Assembly (NCBI GenBank): GCA_946965045.2
Contig: OX337235.1
Location: forward strand, 496,001 to 560,000
From: Epithemia pelagica
Lineage: Eukaryota > Bacillariophyta > Bacillariophyceae > Surirellales > Surirellaceae
DNA length: 64,000 nt
Direction of reading: 5' to 3'
Positions 1-11,804 of the stretch are shown here, in pieces. Both the position numbers and the translations under genes were made by a program. The notes beneath the pieces were generated by a model. The model searched no databases. It worked only from the letters and a program-made list of their open reading frames with translations, and was not told where the DNA came from. Within the stretch, counting starts at the first letter, position 1. Each line of letters opens with the position of its first letter.

Positions 1-954
1 GGCACTGCCACTTTGACGAAGTTCAAAGCAAACAAAGTCTTCAAAGTCACCGTGCGAAATCTTGGCATGACGGTAACTAACTTGTTCAATGGGACCAGCC
101 GCAGCAGCAACACGGGCAACGACAATGGTAGCCTCATCGGCCTTGGCATTGCAGCAGCATCGTGGATCATCGTCATCGTAGGGGCAGCACAATCCGCACG
201 AACGGTCCAACCATCCTTGGTGACCACCAACGGCAATGTCAGCCACTGTTTGGAACAACCCCAGAGACAAGGCGGAGTTGCTAAAGGCTTGATTGTGGGC
301 CTTGAGAACCACTTTATTGAGAATTTGATTGTCACGGTCCGACAATTCGTGGGGCAAACCAATCAAGGTGAGCTGGGCTTCGGTGATTTCGCCATGTCCA
401 TAGGCCGTTTCGACGGGTCCAATGGTGTTCAAGCCAGTGTGTTCCAAGAAGGAAAAGGTACAGTCCTTGGCATGAACTAAATTGACATATGAGGACTTTT
501 GAAGACGGTCGCACAAGTCATATTGGAACTGTTCGTGAAGAAGACCAAGATCGGCCGTGGCACCCAACACACTGTCCTTGTAATAAAATACATCGACTTG
601 AGCATTGATAAAGGCAGCTTCTTCTTGGCTGTTCTTGACAAGAGAAGTACTGCTGGGTGTCCACCAAAAGGAGTCGGAAGGAATGGTGGAAAAGCCTTGA
701 GTCTTGATATCGCCCAACTTTTGGCCCGCCTTGTCGAAACCAAAGGCCTGGTTGTACGCGGCCTGAGCTTGCTTGGTAATGTAGTTGGCTTCCTCGTCCG
801 AGACCATGTCCGAAAGACCACCCACAACAATGCGGGCATTGTACGATTCCGTCGAGGCACTGGCCACCATTTCTTGAAAGGCAGCACGCAAACTAAAGTC
901 GGCGGCAGCAGACGAAGTGAAGAGCATGGTGAGAAAGGCAAGAGAAAGCTTCAT
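1..954 (-). CDS. Secreted protein of unknown function (3' end beyond window)
   Basis: A reading frame of 318 codons is open from the ATG at 954 to the left edge with no stop, so the C-terminus is missing. The first ~18 residues (MKLSLAFLTMLFTSSAAA) are a typical signal peptide, so the product probably enters the secretory path. The mature part is soluble-looking, with helix-rich stretches (TKQAQAAYNQAF, EEANYI) and a Cys cluster near residues 255-270 (CGLCCP, then DDDDPRCCC after an acidic run), which suggests disulphides or metal binding. I recognise no domain. Long open frames on the + strand over the same bases are antisense shadows: the signal peptide and balanced composition favour the minus frame. 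Confidence 0.8.
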   Translation of the reverse strand, partial: MKLSLAFLTMLFTSSAAADFSLRAAFQEMVASASTESYNARIVVGGLSDMVSDEEANYITKQAQAAYNQAFGFDKAGQKLGDIKTQGFSTIPSDSFWWTPSSTSLVKNSQEEAAFINAQVDVFYYKDSVLGATADLGLLHEQFQYDLCDRLQKSSYVNLVHAKDCTFSFLEHTGLNTIGPVETAYGHGEITEAQLTLIGLPHELSDRDNQILNKVVLKAHNQAFSNSALSLGLFQTVADIAVGGHQGWLDRSCGLCCPYDDDDPRCCCNAKADEATIVVARVAAAAGPIEQVSYRHAKISHGDFEDFVCFELRQSGSA

Positions 955-2607
955 GGTGAATGTAGTTGTTCTTGAAAATCGGTGCAAAGACTTGAGGCTT
1001 TTTGCTTTTGCCGTTTGGAAAATTGTGAGCAAAGTGAGGGATCTAGAATTTGGAGGTGGAAGAGCAAAAGTCGAGTGGATCCATAAGACCACGTGTGGCG
1101 TCCGTGGGATCAGAAACGAAAACACATTGGGACAAGGAACCCAATACTCACATTTCACATTGTTTTTGACGTTTTGGCCACACGGGGTTAGACCCACGGA
1201 TGCATCGAGATTTGATTGTCATATTGAGAACTGATTGGCTGTTTCCGTTGTCAATAGGAAAGGGACTTGAAACCCAAAGCGCCCTTGTGCTGTCATTTTC
1301 TCTCGCTGGTTTCGATTGGTTGTTTAGATGCAGCGTCAACCGTTTTCCCCATCGGAGATTTCTGGTTCTTCGATACCATTGGTGGAATAGAACAAAAGTC
1401 TATGATTGGCTAAAATGGCCCTAGAGTTGTATTTCCGAAATCATTGCCACTGATTTCCCCCCCCCCCCCCCGCATTGAACTCAGAATCCCCGGTTCCCGT
1501 AAAGAATAAAAGGGGCAGGAATGATGCATAAGGGTAGCTAGGATAGCAGTATGATAATGTCCGTGGAGTATGTACGCAAAGGCACCCCTACGTAGAGAGT
1601 TTGCCATCATGATCAAGACGCATGAATGAAAATCGTCATATCTATTGGTAATATTTCAATAAGTCCTCCCGTTATTTGGAAGAGGCAAGGAGGCAAGGTA
1701 TAGCCATGCTACTAAACGGAGCCGTTGCGAAATGAGGGCATTATCATCGTTCCAAGAATAGTAAGGTCGTTGGAAGGAATCTGCGAAAACACAGATGAGA
1801 AGCTCAGACTACTTCTCACCAAAATCATGTCGGTTTGAGACGGAGAAAAGGCTGTGAGGTACTGTTCTTTTCGTGTCTCGTGTTTTTTGTATCACCCTGC
1901 CCTGTTCAGTCCTCTACAGCACGGACTGTACCAACCTCAAAAGGAATACAAAGCTGGCTATTCTTCGTTTGGCTCCATGTTCGTTTCGTCTCTGGTTCTC
2001 CGTGATACGTCTCTCTTGTGGTTCTGACCCTGGTTGGTTCGTGAGTGGATTTTCGTTGGTTCGATACTCCTGGCGATGTTGGTACATTCTCAGAACAGAA
2101 TACCACTCGACTGATAGGTCTGCAGTGTATTCAAAAGGTGCATAAATACACCTGTATAGATAGTGTCGCGTCACTATATATCCTTAACCAAAATGGCGAG
2201 AGCGATTGGCACTTTTCCTGTCTTGGGTGTTGAACTGTAAATAAGGCCGCTGTTTAGTCCTTCAATTCTTTAGCGCAATTTACCTCCAATCAATCCAACG
2301 AGAGATCTTTGTAAATCACAGTCACCAAATCCACAACGTCGTCCCCGCCTTTGTTTCCTAGTCGTTTTAGTGGACATCCGAGTTTCCGGTATTCGTCGTG
2401 GGTACTGGAGCTCCTGATGCTGCTCCAGCAGACTCTTGTGAGTCTTATTGGACCACTTTAGAATCGGCGGAAGCCGAATCGGCAGATTGATGCGTTCTGG
2501 TCGATACTTTTGAAGATGCCTCATCACGCACCGTTGTCAATGATACTGGTTTGGGAGTAACTTCTGCAGTCACCGAAGATGATGGACTGGCAGTGTCCGC
2601 TGGGGGT
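955..2607. other. Gene-poor intergenic stretch
   Basis: No convincing gene on either strand. It holds a run of 15 C at 1457-1471 and AT-rich unique sequence. ORFs here are short and overlap each other on both strands. Bases 2270-2607 lie just past the BSD gene stop. In a shifted minus frame they read as a Ser/Thr/Pro-rich stretch and a short acidic, hydrophobic tail ending near 2288, which could be a lost C-terminus of that gene. Confidence 0.5.
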
Positions 2608-3600
2608 CTATATAACTTGCGGTGTGCTGCTGGTACTGGAGACTGGTTCTGTACTGTCTGCTTCCAACCTCAAGTTGTCGAGATAGAAAGGCGCAATGAC
2701 TGATTTTGTGGCAGCTTGCAACCATTGTGACCATTTGGCATTCTCTTTCTTGGCTTTCTCGGCCTCTAATTTTTGTTCCTGCTGTGTTTCCAAGAAATAG
2801 CGATGAATGGCTTCTTCCGACCAAATTTCGTCGACACTCAAGCCAGCTTCGTATCGACTAACGGCACAGTGAAAAAAGTAATTCTTCCAGAACAAAACCT
2901 CTCGTGTGCCACCCCCGGGACTCGCCCGTGCCATGTACAGTGCCAAGGTCGGATCAACCTTCAACATTCTTTGAATCAAACCAACATGAATATCCAAATC
3001 AAAGTCTGACAAGAGTTTGGGTAAGGGCTGTAATTTTGACAGGAGTTTCAAGGACTCGGGGCTTGATGGGAGTGTCGTTCCTACAGTATTTGTATAAGGA
3101 GTGCCCTCTACTCCGGTATCCTCGTAGCTGTTGGGCAAGGCGAACGGGCCCGTGAAAGTTTCTGATTTGGTACTCAATTGCAAAATGGTTTGTTTACATT
3201 CTTCCACCAATATTTTCCGTTCCGGACAGCGCGTTTCCCATGGCAACAAGCAAGTCAAATGATCTCGAACTTGTTGCTTTTGCTCATCTTGTTGTTGTTC
3301 CTGCACCTCCATTTCTTTGAGCTCTTTCAGAGCTTTGGACATGTTTTGAAACATATGTTTTAAGGTTCCTCTTGGTTCCTGCGGTACATGGAGAGTCAAA
3401 AGTTCGGTCAAGATCTGGTTCGACTGCTTCTGCACCTCCAGTATCTGCTGAAGGAGATGGTGATTGTTCCTGTCGTCGTCGTCGTTATCATGATGAGCAT
3501 CGTTGAGTTGCGATTGTATCTTTGTTATAAGGGCACCGACAGACTCGTTGCTGTCCAGGAGACTTTCAACTTTACTCGATGGCAACGCCCCTAATACCAT
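2608..3600 (-). CDS. BSD-domain protein with N-terminal coiled coil
   Basis: The product is 330 residues long. Residues ~1-120 are a charged, Gln/Glu-rich helical region (coiled-coil-like, with an NDAHHDNDDDD acidic patch and KELKEMEVQEQQQDEQKQQ). Residues ~195-265 match the BSD pattern: hydrophobic helix, then VLFWKNYFFHC with the near-invariant Phe-Trp and following Tyr-Phe pair. BSD domains occur in TFIIH p62-like, synapse-associated and DOS2-like proteins; this architecture is nearest to the generic BSD proteins of algae. No signal peptide or membrane segment. The ORF ends in a Ser/Thr-rich tail. Low-complexity sequence continuing in another frame beyond the stop hints that the end may be frameshifted. 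The precise role is unknown. Confidence 0.7.
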   Translation of the reverse strand: MVLGALPSSKVESLLDSNESVGALITKIQSQLNDAHHDNDDDDRNNHHLLQQILEVQKQSNQILTELLTLHVPQEPRGTLKHMFQNMSKALKELKEMEVQEQQQDEQKQQVRDHLTCLLPWETRCPERKILVEECKQTILQLSTKSETFTGPFALPNSYEDTGVEGTPYTNTVGTTLPSSPESLKLLSKLQPLPKLLSDFDLDIHVGLIQRMLKVDPTLALYMARASPGGGTREVLFWKNYFFHCAVSRYEAGLSVDEIWSEEAIHRYFLETQQEQKLEAEKAKKENAKWSQWLQAATKSVIAPFYLDNLRLEADSTEPVSSTSSTPQVI

Positions 3601-4064
3601 GTTGCTGATTCTTTTGTGGATATGGATACGAGTAGAAGCAACCTGACTAATTTGGCAGCCTGACTAAATTTGGTGGGCGGAATTTTGGGGTCACCGCGAT
3701 GCCACCGTAGAAAACTTTGGTTTGGGACACGACAGAAAAATGGAGTGAGAGATGCACGGTGAACGGTGAAATGCCAGTCACACAGTCATTACATGAGTCC
3801 GAAAGTCATCATTAATTTCGACTATAGAAACAAAAAGTACTTGGATGTTACAAAAAGGAATGCTCATTTCAACAGGGAGTGACGTCAGACGAGAAAGATA
3901 CCAAAGCATGATGCGAAAGATACCTTTTAAGGTCATGGCAAAACGACGATGCTGTGCAATCTCGACGACTAAATCACAGAGGAACTTCTTCATATACAGG
4001 TCGTTCGTTTGAAATTCATACTTGCTTGGATTCTTCTCTTTCGTTTTCAGTTGTGCCTTTGCTC
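3601..4064. other. Intergenic, between BSD gene and ceramidase tail
   Basis: No supported gene. A 96-codon minus ORF (3778-4068) has no recognisable features and overlaps the ceramidase remnant in another frame. Confidence 0.4.
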
Positions 4065-4254
4065 TCAATCCTGAAACTCCTTCCAGAACGGCGTGTAGTC
4101 CTCTTTGTACCCATCTTGGCAGTTGGCTTTGATGACAACCATTTGGTCATTCGCTATCCCGTTCGCATCGCCAATATATTTGCCACTGTCTACAATCTTG
4201 ATTTTGATTTTTGTGTTGATAGGGTTCACATATACGAGGTCTCCAGGTCAGGTA

Positions 4255-4259
4255 AAAGC
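4255..4259. repeat. Target-site duplication, left (AAAGC)
   Basis: The five bases before the left LTR are AAAGC, and the same five follow the right LTR at 9556-9560. A 5-bp duplication is the normal footprint of copia integrase. Confidence 0.9.
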
Positions 4260-4540
4260 TGCTAGAACACTTTAAGACTGGCCTATTAGGTTTTGCTTTT
4301 CCCAAACTTATGATCTCATTACTAATATTTTGTTTTCGTTATCCTAATCGTATTCTGTGTTTGTTTGTGTCCCCGTGGGAGTAAGACCTATTTCGACTCC
4401 CATTCATATGACCTGATCCCGTACATAGTTTCCCCAGTAGTCGAATCCCAAGGCGCTAATCCCGACCGTTATAGAGGCCACAGCGCTAATCCCGACCGTT
4501 ATAAGGGCGACCATCAGTCAGGCCACAATAGGTTCCAACA
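4260..4540 (-). repeat. 3' LTR of copia element (element orientation)
   Basis: 281 bp, starting TG and ending CA on the plus strand, and matching 9275-9555 with one visible substitution (GGGAGTAAG against GGGAGTTAG). It contains an internal 21-bp direct repeat (GCGCTAATCCCGACCGTTATA, twice). The purine run AAGGGGAGGG on the minus strand at 4541-4550, directly upstream in element orientation, is the expected polypurine tract. Confidence 0.92.
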
Positions 4541-4561
4541 CCCTCCCCTTGTGGCTGACTT

Positions 4562-7500
4562 CAATCGGCCACATAGACCAACCCATGACGAAGATAGGTG
4601 GGACCATCAAGATTCTTGGTGAAGAGGTCCGCAGAATTGTCGTCAGTGCTGATCCAGTTGCATTTGAGAATTCCTTCTTCCTTGAGTTCTCGAAGGAAGA
4701 ACATGCGGACATCAATGTGACGTGTCCGTCCACCGACTGCCCACGAATTGATGATATCTTCCCCCCCCCCCCCCCCCCCTTGTTGTCCATTTCAAGTAAC
4801 ATAGGTAGTTTCACCTTAAGCCCCATGCTGAGAATAATTTGCCGAGCGAACAACATCGTCTGCACACAGTCCACAGCAGCCACCAATTCGGCTTCCGTAA
4901 CGCTCAGGGTTATGATGCTCTGAGTCTTGCTTTTCGTTTGAATAGGTGCACCGTTGAGAAACACCGAAATTCCACTAACACTCTTGCGATCGTGCTGTTT
5001 CGCGTAGTCACTGTCTGAACGGCCGCTGATCTCAAACTCGTAATCGGCTGTTCCATCCCACTGTCCCTCTGGTTTTAGCAAAAGACCGCGCTGTTTGGTT
5101 GAGACGCAGTATTCCATCAAGCGTCGCATTGCCTTGTCATGCGCAAGAGAAGGTTCCTGCATGAATCGACTCAAATCTCGAACGGCATTTGAAATGTCAG
5201 GGCGACTCCATTTCATTAAGTACAACAGTTTCCCAATCCCGGACCGAACTCGAAATGTGCCCTTAGCATCCAAACGCGAACTCTCATCTCCAGCTTGTAG
5301 TGTACTGTGTGGTACAGCAGGTGTTTTCGATGTACCCTCCCCCACTCCAAATTCGTCCCCAAAACTGCGAAGAAGAACTGGTTGGGTAATTTTGACTGTG
5401 CGTTGTTCAGTACAAAATTCAATCTTGCTCCCCAAATATTCATCCAACGGTCCAATATCATCAACATCAACCTTTCCCTTGAAGATTTCACGGAAATGCA
5501 TAACTCCGTCTTTATTCCCCATAAGAATCATATCATCAATGTAGGACAGAAACAAGATAAGCCCAAATTGCGTCCAAGCAAAATACAAACAAGGGTCAGC
5601 TTTGCTTCGATCAAAGCCCATACTCTGCATCAACTTCAACAGAAATTCCCAAAACATCTTAGCGGCTTGCTTGCATCCATAGAGCGTCTTCAACAGAAGC
5701 AACAACCAACCGTAGGGATAGAATTTCTCAAAACCTCGTGGGACTTCCATTGCCACTTTGTGTTGCGTGCGGAATCCGCATTTCAGAAAAGCCCCTTTCA
5801 CGTCCATTAAATGTGCGTACCACCCAGCCAAAATCAGCATCACAAAGGCAATTTTCACGGTGAGTTCGTTGACCACCGGTGCAAATAAATCATCACGATC
5901 GTACGACACTCCTTCGCGTTGTTTGAAACCCCGAGCTGCCAAACGAGCACGATACTTTCCACTGGCCTTTTTCTTCATAGACCAAGTCGAATCGATGATG
6001 TCGCAATTGGGAGGCAAATCTTCTTTCCGAATGGGCACCCAAACGCCACAATCAATCATGCGTTGGTGTTCTTCATCGACTGACTTCACCCATGCATCCT
6101 TGTCGGCTTGGGCCATTGCCTCATCGAAGGTCATCACCTTGAGCTCTTTTGTATTCGTGATGCCTTGCCCCAATCCGGCACCCACCATGGCCAATTCTTC
6201 ATCCAGGAAACTATCGGCATCAGAGTCCAATGCTTGAAGAGCATGGTAGTAATTCTGTTCTGCTTTGGACAACACGGCTTGTCCAATTTCAGCAATCAAC
6301 CGTTGTGGTGCTCGTACGGTACGACCTGTTCGCGTCGTCGCTGTTTCAACGGGCTCCGGAATCACAATATTCCGCACTGGAGCCGTGGATTCGTCATTGC
6401 CTGTGCTCATGTTTACTTCAGGCATCGGATCATCCGGTTCATATTCATTGTTGGAGTTGTTGTCGTCCACATTGCCGTCGTTTCCGCCATGGTCGTCTTG
6501 GCCATCGTTTTCGCGACCACTTCCGCGACTCTCCCCGTGATTCGATGCAGCCTCAGCATCCACGACTGGATTGGTTTGTAGTTCCTTGGCATTAGGAGGT
6601 TTCTTGTAGTATAGCCGCTTTAGCCAAGTCACGTCGCGTGATTCCCGAACACGACCCGTTTTAGGATCAAACATCCGATAACAGTCACCCGGATGATCAC
6701 GTGCATACCCAACGAAGAAACAATGTACACCTTTGTCCATTAATTTCGGGGAAGTTTTAGTCTTGATCTTGACCGTTCCGGCTTCCCCCCATACTCGCAA
6801 GTGTTTCGCGAACGTTGGCACTTTCCCCCAAATGTGTTCGTATCGAGTCGCAGATCTTCCCCCATGATCCACAACAACCAAGCCGTCCAAAAGCGTTGCC
6901 GTCATGCAAGCCTCGTGCCACAACTTGAAGCGGATTTCTATGGGGATATTAGCGCGGTGCATCATCGCACGTGCTCGATTCATCATGGTAGCAAATCCCA
7001 CCTCAGCGACAGAGTTTTGCTGGGGTGTATCACGGGCAGTGAACTCAAAATGGATCCCAAGTTGCCACTTTTCATTTTGACACCGTTTCTGCAAGGCCTT
7101 GTTCTCGCCTGCATTGTCCAACCGAAGGTGAGTGATGGACACACCATGTTGTTTCATCAATGCCATTTTCTCACATGTGTCCTCTGGCATTTCATCTTTG
7201 GCATCATAGAACTCGGAAAGCTTGAGCTGGATTTTCGGATGGACCACCAAGATTCTCCACTGCGGCTTCGACGGAATTGGCATGTCTTGCTTCTTCTTGA
7301 TCGAGGCCATGTCGAGGTAAGCACGAAGTTGTTTCTCGTCATCGTGTTCCCTGTCATCTTCTCCGTTCTCATTTTGCGGCAAGTTCTTCTGTTTTGCCTT
7401 TCCAGCTGCGCAAGCTGCACATTTTGGCATCGTTGTCTTGGTGAGTTTCCATCCAAGTTTCTTGGCTGTTTCGATTACTGCTTTCTCTCCGATGTGACCC

Positions 7501-9239
7501 AGTTTCTCATGAGCCTGTTCCATTGTCATCTTGATTTGTTCTTCACTTGTCGCTGCGTTTCCCAACTCGGTCCTTTCAAAATACGCGGCAAAAATCACTC
7601 CCTTGGGCGTTTGGATCTTGATATCGAAGATGATTTCCTGCCCATTCTTGGTAAGTCGGATTGACTGTTTGTCTCCTTCCAATTTCCATCCACTCATCTG
7701 CATTTTCGTGATGCTGAACAGGTTGAATCCACCGCTTGGAACCACGCTGACGTCTTGCATCTTCACACGGTTGAGCGCGTTCCCATTCTTGTCGTGCAAC
7801 ACTCCAGGTAAGTTGCCAACTTCCACGACCTTTTCTGTTTTATTGTTGCCCATGGTGATCCCTTTCTCATCATGTTGTTTCTTGACATCAACCATTCCGA
7901 CGCGAAACGGAGTCATATGCGTCGTCGCTCCAGTGTCTGCGATCCATACATTCGGATCTGTCAGGAGACTTTGGATGGCTGGGAATTCCATTTCCTTGGC
8001 CATACCGGCACAGCAGATCTCCTTGTCCACTTCTTCTTCGTCATCTGACACAACAACCAACGAGTCGTCGATGCTTTCATCGTCCTCTTCACCCAAGAAA
8101 CTGATCCAATCGAGGTCTTCATCGTCGCCTCTTGTCTCTTCGTCGTCGGTGTCGCTCACGATCTCGTGATCGAGCACCGAATCAGGGAGTTCTTTATATT
8201 CGTTGTGTTCGTCCTCGTCATCGGTATCTAACCATACCATGTTCCGAGGGATCATTGGTGGTAATTCGACCGCACAAGTGATGATTTCAACGCTGCCTTC
8301 GACATCCGTCTCACCACTGTCCTTTGCCACTTTGCCATGCTCCTCGACCTTGTACCATTCGGGCCTCTTGTCTTTGTTCTCGGGTTTTATCCAGCAGTCT
8401 GCGGCCTTGTGCCCGACCTTTCCGCAATGATGGCACTTGCCCTTGAATTTGTAAGTCTTCTTACCGTCACCTTTCCCACTTTTCTTGCTTGACTTTGACT
8501 TTCCTGACGTTGAACCTTGTTTGTCTCCAGCTGCGAGACCAATCTCGTTGTCTTCGTCTCCGTCGTCTTGGAGGAAATTCTTGGTGCGCTGACCATAAAG
8601 TGCACGCCAGTGCAACCGCATAACGTCTTCAATGTGGTCCGACGTCAATGCCGCACCCTGCTGGCGTTGTTCCGACACAATAATTGACTGGTATTCTCGC
8701 GGAGCTGCTTCAATCGCGATCGCAATTTTCTCCTCATCATCAATCGACACGTTGAACATATTTTCAATCTGCCCAATTTGGCTGAACAGAGTAGTCGGAT
8801 CTTCTTTCTTGGTCATTGCCACTTTACCCAACAACCTTCGCATCTCAATCTTCGATACAGTGTCTGTCGGTTTGAATCGCTTGTGCAATGCAGCAATCAC
8901 CTTCCAGGCCAAACCATCGGGCCATTCATCCGTCTGAGCTTCAGTCAACATTCGGATCATTTGAGGGCTTGTCATCGCAAGGTTCAAGGCACAAAAGGCT
9001 GCCGCATTCTTCTTCTTAGCCAAAGCTTGTTTTCCCGCCACTGTTGCATCGGTATCGAGAGCTGAATCGTCCCGCAAAGGCAAGTCAGTGTCAGGCCCAT
9101 CTTTGCTGATCGCCGACTTGAATCCATGCGCCACTGCATATGAACAAAAGTTCATGAACCAAACTTGGAAATTTTCATGCTTTCCATCGAACGTCTGCAA
9201 ACGTAGATGCTTTAGTGATAAGTCGTCTACCGTAGCCAT
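4562..9239 (-). CDS. Copia gag-pol polyprotein (frame broken at a poly-G run)
   Basis: The start is taken at the ATG at 9239 (MATVDDLSLKHLRLQTFDG); an upstream Met at 9320 lies inside the LTR. Gag region with zinc knuckle CHHCGKVGHKAADC (~8395-8440). Aspartic protease WIADTGATTHMTP (~7915-7955). GAG-pre-integrase HHCC (HEKLGHIGEK ... CAACAAGKAK). Integrase core with LRLDNAGENK and QQNSVAE. Reverse transcriptase with MDVKGAFLK and YIDDMILMG (~5525-5560). RNase H with SGRSDSDYAKQ and TEAELVAAVD. At 4761-4779 a run of 19 G (minus strand) follows LEMDNKG and moves translation out of frame. The true continuation (NSWAVGGRTRHIDVRMFFLR ... LVYVAD, stop at ~4562) lies in another frame. The last ~60 residues of RNase H are thus separated in this copy. 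Confidence 0.9.
4761..4779. repeat. Run of 19 C (19 G in copia pol)
   Basis: Homopolymer inside the RNase H coding region. It replaces the usual DNKGAVD-type codons and shifts the frame. It is either replication slippage or a sequencing error. Confidence 0.85.
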
Positions 9240-9274
9240 TGTTGTCTCGAGCGATCTCCTTTCGCTTCGAAGCG

Positions 9275-9555
9275 TGCTAGAACACTTTAAGACTGGCCTA
9301 TTAGGTTTTGCTTTTCCCAAACTTATGATCTCATTACTAATATTTTGTTTTCGTTATCCTAATCGTATTCTGTGTTTGTTTGTGTCCCCGTGGGAGTTAG
9401 ACCTATTTCGACTCCCATTCATATGACCTGATCCCGTACATAGTTTCCCCAGTAGTCGAATCCCAAGGCGCTAATCCCGACCGTTATAGAGGCCACAGCG
9501 CTAATCCCGACCGTTATAAGGGCGACCATCAGTCAGGCCACAATAGGTTCCAACA
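9275..9555 (-). repeat. 5' LTR of copia element (element orientation)
   Basis: 281 bp, TG...CA, near-identical to 4260-4540. Flanked on its outer side by AAAGC (9556-9560). Transcription of the element would start within it on the minus strand. Confidence 0.92.
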
Positions 9556-11804
9556 AAAGCCTTTGGAGCATCAGGCCGAGGAACCAAATTCACTTCATCA
9601 TTGTAGTCATATATCTCGAACTTGATTTTCCCCGTGCAGAAGCTTCGAATTGTGATCCGGTCCATGTTACGGACGGATGTTTTTTGTCGATCTACATCAG
9701 AGTCTTCAATCACCGTGCCGTCTATAATGCTTTTGGCAAGTCTTTTGAAGCTTTGAATGTGCGCCGAGAGTGTACATGGGCCAAAGAGAGTACACGCTCC
9801 CTCATAGTGCTGTTTGTCGTATTCTTCCTTCGTCGTAATGTACTGCGAGTCATTGTTCGCGTACCCAGCGATTGGGGAATGAGTGACATCGCCATCAAAA
9901 ACAGTGTAAATCGATTCCATGAGACGTCTACCAGCCATTGTGGTCAGTTCGCCGGGAACCCCAGCCAGTGACATCTGGCCAATCTTGAAAAGTTGTAGAG
10001 GCAAGATATTGGGAACAATCGGAGGATTCGCTTTACCTGGACAGAGTACAACTGGTTTGGGATTGTGCTTTTCGTTATCTGTTCCACAGGATTTGGGAGC
10101 GCCAAGGAGTTCACTCAATACCCTACTAACAATAGATTTAAGAGACTGTTCGACGTCATTGAGTGGTTTGGCCATTCCTTCTGAGATCGCCTTAACGTAA
10201 GGATCGGGAAACCCATCTTCTGTGCTTCCTTCGCAAGAGGAACAGTACAACAACACAACAAGGTCAGTGGTCGATGTACCCATTCCATTCCTGAAGTCCC
10301 AAATCCTGTTCTTACCTGCTGCAAAAGACACACCCAAGGCTGCCGGTGCAGTTGTTTTCTCAAAACAGATGTCATCCTCATCACTAATTACAACGTCTGA
10401 GAAGTTGACGCGCTGCCAACGAAAGACGATGGAACCTTCCAACTTTTCGCTGGCAGTATCAAATATCTTCGTAGCTGCTTGCACCTGCGCCTTGCCGTAT
10501 TCAATCATGCGTTTCTCATATGTACTTTTCACCGTGCGTAGATCCGTGCGCTGGATATCCACGTTCCCTGACACATCGCCAGCATTCGAGTTGGCAAAAG
10601 CTGCAATGACCCCCGTATTAACTGTCTCAAACTTCTGAGCAGCCCAACCTTTGCTGTCTCCAGCCGTACGATAGTAGTCCTGACCCTGTGTAGTAAATTG
10701 GAAGTCATCATGTCATGCGGTTGAGAAATAGAAAGGGATAACACCGCGAAAGAGAAAACTAGTTTTTCCACGTACCAGGCTCGTCGGATGAAGTGCGTAC
10801 CAATTGATCATACCAACTGGCGTCTGTCCGTGGGTTAACTTGAGAAGAAACATTCGATGGTCGACATCTGAATCATAGGAAACCCGCTCCTCTTTAGGAT
10901 TGGCTTCGTAGGCACCTGCAGATCGCTGCTGACCGACTTTCATGACGTTGCCTCCGCTCTCGTCTCGAATGTCCTGAACATTGATAAAAATGTCACCGTA
11001 GTCCCTGTTTCTGAATGCTTGTTTCAGGGCTTCGATAATACCTTGCACGATACATTCAAAATTTTGGTTATCGAATCCGCCTACAGCTGTCTCATACAAT
11101 TCGTGATCCGAGTACCCACCAGGAGCACTGTGTGCGTGACTAGCCATTAACATAAAGTTCTTTTGGTTGAGCTGCATCTGCTCGCCTTCTTCATCATTTC
11201 TAAGGCGCCGGATAACATTACGTTTGACTCTGTCCGTTGCAGCCCAGTTGTCCGTGCTCACCATGGCGACTCGTTTGGAAGGATCAAATCGTTCTTCGAT
11301 AAAAAAAGCTCTTGCATAGATTCTCTGGTACGGACCACCATTTGTCTTTTGGTCAGAGACAGAAAATCCTTGAAGTCCAATATTCTTGGCTCCATCCGTA
11401 ATGTCTTCCTTTCCGACGCCGATCATGAAATCGTGAGGAATGTCGCGAACCATGATGAATCGAGTCTCGGTGACCGTCGCACCTCCGTAAGGGGTGACGG
11501 TCACAGTGATAGTGTACGAGGTATCTTGAGCGACGTCGCTGTAAATATGCTCAAGAGCAAACTCCTGTATCGGTCCTGGAATGAGATCGTCTTGCGTCGC
11601 GTCCCTGCTACCATCGCCCGTTCAATCACTCCAACAAAACTCGTTTGCTCCTCATTATTGGTTATGTGAACGAGTACAGTCGCACTTTCCGTCTTCATTG
11701 ACTTCAGGCGTGAGCAAGTTTACTTCAACCTGAAAAGCGTCACTTACGCCGACGAGGAAAATCCAAAAGGCGGTGGTAACCAAAGGCTTGAACAAATTAC
11801 GCAT

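Larger units (their letters stand above)
4260..9555 (-). mobile_element. Ty1/copia LTR retrotransposon, CoDi-like, full length
   Basis: Complete element of ~5.3 kb on the minus strand: 5' LTR 9275-9555, single gag-pol frame, polypurine tract, 3' LTR 4260-4540, and flanking AAAGC duplications. Near-identical LTRs imply a recent insertion. The domain order protease, integrase, RT, RNase H is that of copia, and the integrase and RNase H style resembles diatom CoDi elements. No initiator-Met-type primer binding site is evident after the 5' LTR; the sequence there is a short palindrome (CGCTTCGAAGCG). The host site is the last coding part of a ceramidase gene. Confidence 0.93.
4065..11804 (-). pseudogene. 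Neutral ceramidase, split by a copia retrotransposon
   Basis: Neutral ceramidases hydrolyse ceramide to sphingosine and fatty acid at the cell surface or in secretory compartments. The ATG at 11804 gives a signal peptide (MRNLFKPLVTTAFWIFLVGV). Family hallmarks follow: FMIGVGKEDITD, the zinc-site motif ASHAHSAPGG (~11125-11150), GMINWYALHPTSL, NSNAGDVSGN, KPVVLCPG, and AGVPGELTTMAGRRL. A 90-bp intron (10775-10686, GTACG...ACACAG) joins SL to GQDYY in frame. The body then runs to 9561, where the copia element begins. The reading frame resumes beyond the element at 4254 and ends at 4065 (YTPFWKEFQD), but with a TGA five codons after the junction. The N-terminal 100 residues also need two frame changes (near 11695 and 11610). 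The gene is therefore very probably dead, or allele- or assembly-damaged. Confidence 0.8.

Noticed and set aside
13-975. Plus-strand ORFs at 13-480 and 499-975
   Set aside because: Antisense to the secreted protein, whose frame has a signal peptide and runs unbroken across both.
11728-11750. GTAAGT...TTTTCAG inside the ceramidase signal-peptide region
   Set aside because: Only 18 bases apart, too short for an intron, and the uninterrupted reading gives a better signal-peptide end.
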